9,586 nt of DNA. It comes from Campylobacterota bacterium (GTDB lineage Bacteria; Campylobacterota; Campylobacteria; Campylobacterales; Sulfurimonadaceae). Where the stretch lies: assembly GCA_013153755.1 (NCBI GenBank), contig JAADDU010000038.1, positions 1 to 9,586 of the forward strand, given 5' to 3'. A program made the position numbers and the translations under genes. The notes beneath the pieces are model-generated. The model saw only the letters and a program-made list of their open reading frames with translations. It was not told the DNA's origin and did no database searches. Position 1 is the stretch's first letter. Every line of letters starts with the position of its first letter. Below are positions 5,378-9,586 of this stretch, piece by piece.

Positions 5378-7504
5378 TTAATCTAAGATAGAGTTAACTA
5401 TCATAGATGGTCTCCACATACTTAGTGAGCCTTTTGTTTGTAGTTCTAAATTAAGTTTAGATCCAGGATAATACTTTTTAAATATATTAAAAAAACTCTC
5501 TATCTGGTCTTGAAGACCAAAAGATAAGATATAATTTTTTATACCATTTTCTATAACAGACTGTTCCATTTTCTTTTTAACAGCATTTTCAAGTTGAACC
5601 ATATAGCACCATGCAAAAACAGTACCTATTGCCATGGATTTTGAACTAATATTCATATACTCTTTAAGAGCCTCTTTTATACAATTAACATCACCTTTGA
5701 CAGCACATCCATTTGCTTTTTGTAAATCTTCATTCCATTTTTTTTGAAGTTTTTTACCATCTGGAGTATTTTGCAAATCTTCAGACATAGCCATTAAATC
5801 ATAAGCTAAATGTATATTTTTGTTCTCTACAGCATTAAAAAACTTTTGTCTTCTTTCTACTTCCCTCATTAGTTCTTCGGCTTCCTCTTTAAAATCACTA
5901 AAATCAATAAGAATTCTTAGCATTTTTATAGCTGTATGAGTGTCATCTTTTTTTATTGCTTCTTGTGATTTAATATAGAGTGTATCTGCATATGCTATGA
6001 GGGAATCATACTCTGGAAATTCTTTTAAAAATGGATACTGCCTTACAATCTCAAAACATATTCTAAAATCTTTTTGTGCTATAGCAACTCTAAATCTTTT
6101 ATATACCTCACCTTGGGTTAATAAATCTTGTACTAATTTTGTTTTTTCACTTATACCACGGTATGGCTTTAAAATCTCTCGTGCTTTATCTGCACCACGA
6201 GGGTCAAGTGTATATTTTCTAGCAAGTCTAAATGCTTTTTTCCACTCTGCTTCCATACTTTTATACAGATTCGATTCTTTATAGATTTTATTTGTATTTG
6301 CTAAAGAGTAAGCAACAGGAAATTTTCTTTGTTTTACAACAGTTGCAAATTTTTCAAAATCTTCATAATCAAGTATAAGTTTTTGCATCATTTGATTTTT
6401 TGATGGGATATTTTTGAAATCCTGAAAGATTTGTATAGCTTTTTGTTTCTCTCCAACTTCAAGTAATGATTTTGCTTTTAGATATATTTTTTCCCAAAGC
6501 TCTTCTAGTGTAATATATGTTTTTGTGTAAGCTAAAATAGGGTTTATCTTTATATATTCTTCTATTTTTACAAATTCTTTATTTTTATATGCTAATTTTA
6601 TATCTTCTAACCCATAGTATATATTATAAATAAAAATGTCACCCTTCTTAGTACCTAAAATAAGATTTTTAGATTTTGAATCATACACAATTGAAGTAAC
6701 AGATGTAGATAATTTAATATAATTTCGACTAATTAACTTGTAAGTATCCAAATCATATATAATCACATAACCTAGGGCTGTTCCTAAAAATAAAAACTTA
6801 CTATCATCACTTATAGTCATTCTTATAACATCATCATGTATTGTGTCTAATCTAGCTATAAGTTCTCCCGTATAAATGTTTGATATTATTGCTTTAGAGT
6901 TTTTATCTATACTAAGAAGTCTATGTTTATTTAAAAATGATAGACTCATTACAGGAGCAGAGTGAAATTTTAATTTATGTCGTTGTGTCATTACATCAAG
7001 ATTAAAAATAGAAATTTTTCTGTCATAGCTAGCAGTTGCTACCCATTGACCATTTTGAGTAAATGCTATATCATTTATAGAGTCTATATGCATTGGTAAT
7101 GTAAAAGCAATTTTTGAACTTTTTATATCTACTGCAAATGTTTTTCCATCATCACCACAAGAAAACATATATCTATTTTTAGGGTCTATAGCAACACAAG
7201 AGACTTCACCTTGGTGCCTACCCATCTTTGTTTGTAGTTTTTTTGTTTCTGCGTTATATAGTCTTGATTCTCTACAATCTGCACTAAGTGTCGCAAAATG
7301 TCCACCATCACTACTAAAAGAAACAACACTATTTCTATATCTTTGATGTTCTATATTAACTTTAAATCCATTTAAAACTTCAAGGTTATCCTTATTGTAA
7401 AATCTTACAGTCGTTTTAGCATCAACTACAACTAAATCTCCACTATCTAAGATTTTTATCAAACATATAGGTTGTATTATATTTTTCTTTTTTATAGGCT
7501 TCAT
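5378..7504 (-). CDS. WD40 beta-propeller protein with a repetitive alpha-helical C-terminal half
   Basis: I recognise the architecture but not a named gene. Numbering is from the in-frame TTG at 7510; the ATG at 7504 is residue 3. Residues 10-300 contain about seven WD40-like blades (VSFSSDGGHFATLSADCRES, DIAFTQNGQWVATASYDRKI, RMTISDDSKFLFLGTALGYV and others), suggesting one complete propeller for protein binding. Residues 303-640 appear to be four degenerate helical units of about 83 residues, followed by a final segment to 710. There is no signal peptide or membrane helix, so it should be cytoplasmic. The ATG is preferred because AGAGG at 7519-7515 is 10 nt upstream of it, against only 4 nt for the TTG. 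The gene begins 6 nt after the ilvA stop and is likely cotranscribed. A scaffold role is plausible from the fold; no enzymatic motif is visible. Confidence 0.85.
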   Translation of the reverse strand: MKPIKKKNIIQPICLIKILDSGDLVVVDAKTTVRFYNKDNLEVLNGFKVNIEHQRYRNSVVSFSSDGGHFATLSADCRESRLYNAETKKLQTKMGRHQGEVSCVAIDPKNRYMFSCGDDGKTFAVDIKSSKIAFTLPMHIDSINDIAFTQNGQWVATASYDRKISIFNLDVMTQRHKLKFHSAPVMSLSFLNKHRLLSIDKNSKAIISNIYTGELIARLDTIHDDVIRMTISDDSKFLFLGTALGYVIIYDLDTYKLISRNYIKLSTSVTSIVYDSKSKNLILGTKKGDIFIYNIYYGLEDIKLAYKNKEFVKIEEYIKINPILAYTKTYITLEELWEKIYLKAKSLLEVGEKQKAIQIFQDFKNIPSKNQMMQKLILDYEDFEKFATVVKQRKFPVAYSLANTNKIYKESNLYKSMEAEWKKAFRLARKYTLDPRGADKAREILKPYRGISEKTKLVQDLLTQGEVYKRFRVAIAQKDFRICFEIVRQYPFLKEFPEYDSLIAYADTLYIKSQEAIKKDDTHTAIKMLRILIDFSDFKEEAEELMREVERRQKFFNAVENKNIHLAYDLMAMSEDLQNTPDGKKLQKKWNEDLQKANGCAVKGDVNCIKEALKEYMNISSKSMAIGTVFAWCYMVQLENAVKKKMEQSVIENGIKNYILSFGLQDQIESFFNIFKKYYPGSKLNLELQTKGSLSMWRPSMIVNSILD

Positions 7505-7510
7505 AGACAA

Positions 7511-8716
7511 TTATCCTCTTAAATATCCTTCTGCTTTAAGTGCATTTTCTATCTCTATTTGATGCTCTTTACCTTTTGTTTCCATATGAACAGTTACATT
7601 TGCATCTCCATAATCAAGAGATATGGATGTTCTATCGTATGAGATATGCACTATATTAGCATTTAATTCTTTAAGTATCTCCGTAAATCTCATCAATGAG
7701 CCAGGTTTATCTACAAGTGTTACAGTCACTTTCATCTTTCTGCCAGATTTTAGTAAACCTTTTTCTATGATGACAGATAAAAGAGTAACATCCATATTTC
7801 CACCACTAAGGACAAGTGCTACTTTTTTATCTTTTAGATGTTCTAACTTATGATGAAGCATAGCCGCTACAGATGCAGCTCCAGCACCCTCAACAACAAG
7901 CTTTTGTTTTTCTAACAAAAACAAAATAGCACTAGCTATCTCTTCATCATCAACACTTACAAACTTATCAACATTTTTAAGTGCATACTTTAGAGTTGTC
8001 TCAGAAGTATCTCGAACAGCTATACCATCTGCTATAGTTCTTACACTTGTTGTATCTATAGCTTTTTTAGCTTCAAATGAGTTTTTAAAAGCTGGTGCAC
8101 CACTCGCACTAACACCTATAACTTCTATACTAGGGTTTATACTTTTAAAGACCTCTGCCATACCTGCTATGAGTCCACCACCACCAACAGGAATAACCAC
8201 TGCATCTAAAGATTCACAACTCTCTAAAATATCAAGAGCCAGAGTTCCCTGCCCTGCCATAACCTCTTCATCTTCAAAAGGATGAACAAATGTCATAGAG
8301 TGTTCTTTTCCATATTTTAGTGCATAGGCATAAGCTTCATCATAGTTTGCACCTGCAAGTATAACCTCTGCTCCATAGTGTTTTACACCATTTACTTTTG
8401 TAAGAGGAGTTGACTCTGGCATAACTATAACAGCTTTTATATCAAACCTAGATGCAGAAAGAGCTACACCTTGAGCATGATTTCCTGCACTAGCAGCTAC
8501 AACACCACATGCTCGTTGCTCATCGCTGAGAGATGCTATCTTGTTATATGCACCTCTTATTTTAAATGCACCTGTGATTTGAAGATTCTCTTTTTTAAGA
8601 TAAACATCACAAGATGAAAGCTCACTTAGATATGGAGAAAATGAAAAAGGGGTTTTGACAACAACATCTTTTATACGCTGTTTTGCTTTATAAACTTTAT
8701 CTAAACTTAACAACAA
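7511..8716 (-). CDS. ilvA: Threonine ammonia-lyase (threonine dehydratase) with C-terminal ACT domain
   Basis: This PLP enzyme deaminates L-threonine to 2-oxobutyrate, the first step of isoleucine synthesis, whose product feeds IlvBH encoded by the next operon. It has 401 residues, the medium form with a single ACT domain rather than the roughly 510-residue E. coli IlvA with a longer regulatory region. The PLP lysine is K52 in TGAFKIRGAYN. SAGNHAQG is at 76-83, the phosphate-binding GGGGL at 178-182, and SGGN at 304-307. The ACT domain occupies about 329-400 (VTLVDKPGSLMRFTEIL). There is no ATG near the start: two TTG codons lie in tandem at 8716 and 8713, with AAGGG at 8725-8721, so the second TTG (7-nt spacing) may be the real one. 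The gene begins 7 nt after the CoA-binding gene. Confidence 0.95.
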   Translation of the reverse strand: MLLSLDKVYKAKQRIKDVVVKTPFSFSPYLSELSSCDVYLKKENLQITGAFKIRGAYNKIASLSDEQRACGVVAASAGNHAQGVALSASRFDIKAVIVMPESTPLTKVNGVKHYGAEVILAGANYDEAYAYALKYGKEHSMTFVHPFEDEEVMAGQGTLALDILESCESLDAVVIPVGGGGLIAGMAEVFKSINPSIEVIGVSASGAPAFKNSFEAKKAIDTTSVRTIADGIAVRDTSETTLKYALKNVDKFVSVDDEEIASAILFLLEKQKLVVEGAGAASVAAMLHHKLEHLKDKKVALVLSGGNMDVTLLSVIIEKGLLKSGRKMKVTVTLVDKPGSLMRFTEILKELNANIVHISYDRTSISLDYGDANVTVHMETKGKEHQIEIENALKAEGYLRG

Positions 8717-8720
8717 CCAA

Positions 8721-8725
8721 CCCTT
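8721..8725 (-). promoter_or_regulatory. Ribosome binding site for ilvA, overlapping the upstream stop
   Basis: AAGGG on the minus strand is built partly from the TAA stop (8726-8724) of the upstream gene. It lies 4 nt before the first TTG and 7 nt before the second, which favours initiation at 8713 and suggests coupling of the two genes. Confidence 0.55.
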
Positions 8726-9152
8726 AATCTAAAGCTCTATGCTCAACCATAGTACACATATTTTGAACAACTCTCATACCTGCATCTTTTGCCTTTTGTG
8801 CAGCTTCATTATTTACTATACCTTTTTGTGACCAAAAAACTTTTACATCACCACGAGCGATACATGCATCAGCCACTGCATCTAAAATAGCAGGTTTTCT
8901 AAATATATCTACCATATCTACCTCAAAAGGAACTTCCGCCAAAGAGCGATAAACCTTCTCACCCAAAATCTCATCCTCTTTTGGATATATAGGAACTATC
9001 TTAAAACCAACCTCTTTTAAATATTTTGCTACTTTATGGGAATCTTTTGTCTTATTTGGAGAAAGACCTATAACTGCTATGGTTTTAATACTATCAAATA
9101 TCTCTTTTATCTCTTGTTTGTTTGCATTTACTGATGGAAATTCGCACTCCAT
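8724..9152 (-). CDS. CoA-binding domain protein (YccU family)
   Basis: The protein is 142 residues long, a single CoA_binding_2 Rossmann-like domain, which is the full length for the family. The nucleotide-binding start TIAVIGLSPNKTKDSHKVAKYL is at about 24-45. It is followed by GFKIVPIYPKEDEILGEKVY, the VDMVDIFRKP strand near 79-88, KVFWSQKGIVNNEAAQKA (roughly 104-121), and the closing RVVQNMCTMVEHRAL. The family resembles the CoA-binding domain of succinyl-CoA synthetase alpha but lacks its catalytic domain. Its physiological role is not established. It is probably soluble and cytoplasmic. AAGGTG lies just upstream of the ATG. It is the first gene of an operon with ilvA and the WD40 gene; whether this reflects CoA-linked control of amino acid synthesis cannot be told from sequence. 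Confidence 0.93.
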   Translation of the reverse strand: MECEFPSVNANKQEIKEIFDSIKTIAVIGLSPNKTKDSHKVAKYLKEVGFKIVPIYPKEDEILGEKVYRSLAEVPFEVDMVDIFRKPAILDAVADACIARGDVKVFWSQKGIVNNEAAQKAKDAGMRVVQNMCTMVEHRALD

Positions 9153-9191
9153 ATTACACCTTTTTTATATTTTATCATTTATTATCAAAAG

Positions 9192-9220
9192 TCTCTTTAT
9201 AGAAGTCTTTTACAAAGAGA
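9192..9220. repeat. Inverted repeat at the start of the CoA-binding/ilvA operon transcript
   Basis: TCTCTTT (9192-9198) and AAAGAGA (9214-9220) are perfectly complementary 7-base arms separated by 15 bases. The repeat spans the predicted transcription start and touches the -10 box, so it could be an operator or a 5' leader hairpin. It overlaps the integrase relic and may be coincidental. Confidence 0.3.
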
Positions 9221-9351
9221 TTATATCCAAAAATAATAAAGTCATTGATAAAAAGTTTCTAATCAGATATGTAGATAAAAACAACAAAGAAAGATTAAAA
9301 ACTATAGGCAAATAATCTGATGGCATTAGTGAGACACACTACAAAAAGCCC
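9202..9351 (+). pseudogene. Decayed N-terminal fragment of a tyrosine-type integrase
   Basis: Plus-strand translation from 9202 gives EVFYKEIISKNNK, then DKKFLIRYVDKNNKERLKT, then IGK, a TAA at 9313-9315, and in the same frame SDGISETHYKKP. From memory this resembles the arm-type N-terminus of integrases in Campylobacterota, where a Y-x-x-Y-x-R-Y/K-D-x-x-G-K strand pair is followed by (V/I)GxxSxGIxExY and a K/R-rich helix. The match continuing in frame across the stop is the main support. There is no start codon with a ribosome site, no core-binding or catalytic domain, and the fragment ends inside the 3' end of the neighbouring minus-strand gene. It would be a relic of a past integration. 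The similarity is from recall, not a search. Confidence 0.45.
9220..9225 (-). promoter_or_regulatory. Candidate -10 box for the CoA-binding/ilvA/WD40 operon
   Basis: A perfect TATAAT at 9225-9220 on the minus strand predicts a start near 9213 and a leader of about 60 nt. No good -35 is present; TCAATG (9248-9243) is at the right distance but weak. The box lies within the putative integrase relic. Confidence 0.45.
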
Positions 9352-9586
9352 ATCTTCTTTTTGCTCTTTGTAGCACCCTTCATATACGCTTCTAGTTCAT
9401 CATAAACACCGCTGCCATTTGCATACTCCACAACATTTTTTGCCATCTCAAACCACTCTGATGTTGTTGGCTTTGTTGAGCTTATGAGCTCTAAAAGATC
9501 CTCTTGGGTTATTTTTATATCTTCACCACTCTCTAAAATCTTCTCTATTGTATTTTCCCCTGCTCTATCGACTATGCCTTTTATAT
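9339..9586 (-). CDS. C-terminal part of an unrecognised protein (right-edge partial)
   Basis: One minus-strand frame is open from the window edge for 81 codons to a TAG at 9341-9339; the 5' end lies outside. I do not recognise the family. The visible portion is predicted mostly helical and acidic (IEKILESGEDIKITQEDLLELI, SEWFEMAKNVVEYA, YDELEAYMKGA) and ends with a basic tail, KSKKKMGFL. Codon choice and amphipathic spacing look like a genuine protein, and the other minus-strand frame checked (offset by one) stops within seven codons of the edge. There is no membrane segment in this part. The end of the gene overlaps the last bases of the proposed integrase relic on the other strand. Confidence 0.7.
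   Translation of the reverse strand, partial: IKGIVDRAGENTIEKILESGEDIKITQEDLLELISSTKPTTSEWFEMAKNVVEYANGSGVYDELEAYMKGATKSKKKMGFL

Noticed and set aside
5997..6284. Plus-strand 95-codon frame inside the WD40 gene
   Set aside because: Antisense to a real gene, no ribosome binding site, no recognisable domain.
1..9586. CRISPR array, insertion sequence or rRNA
   Set aside because: I saw no regularly spaced direct repeats, no transposase or terminal inverted repeats, and no rRNA-like segments.

Overview
This AT-rich window looks like chromosome from a Campylobacterota (epsilonproteobacterial) organism, probably a Sulfurimonas-like genus. That rests on base composition, the character of the LpxD, IlvB/IlvH and IlvA proteins, promoters that show a clear -10 box but little -35, and a degraded integrase fragment of a type I associate with this group. 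All convincing genes are on the minus strand, so they read from high to low coordinates.

Layout in transcription order. A gene of unknown function enters from the right edge and ends at 9339. The next 186 bases hold no intact gene but carry what looks like the decayed 5' end of a tyrosine integrase on the plus strand, plus a promoter for the next operon. That operon encodes a CoA-binding (YccU-type) protein, threonine ammonia-lyase IlvA with a C-terminal ACT domain, and a 708-residue cytoplasmic WD40 protein with a repetitive helical C-terminal half. A second promoter near 5330 drives ilvB and ilvH (acetolactate synthase large and small subunits, stop and start overlapping by one base) and then lpxD (lipid A biosynthesis). 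A conserved-looking 70-residue acidic protein follows. Next come a small two-domain response regulator, a tRNA-Glu(UUC) gene, and the first 309 codons of a glutamyl-tRNA synthetase-like gene that leaves the window on the left.

IlvA makes 2-oxobutyrate and IlvBH condenses it with pyruvate, so the two operons together supply the first committed steps of isoleucine synthesis, with IlvBH also serving valine and leucine. LpxD belongs to outer-membrane synthesis and appears simply to share the ilv transcript.

The most unusual item is the GluRS-like gene. Its reading frame is intact and its overall GluRS alignment clear, but the HIGH and KMSKS ATP-binding signatures and the conserved RGEDH-type segment are replaced or deleted, while the zinc-site cysteines remain. 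It lies 83 nt downstream of tRNA-Glu. Other items worth attention are a receiver domain fused to a ribbon-helix-helix DNA-binding domain, the four-fold helical repeat in the WD40 protein, a serine in place of the valine-site glycine in IlvH, and the integrase relic.
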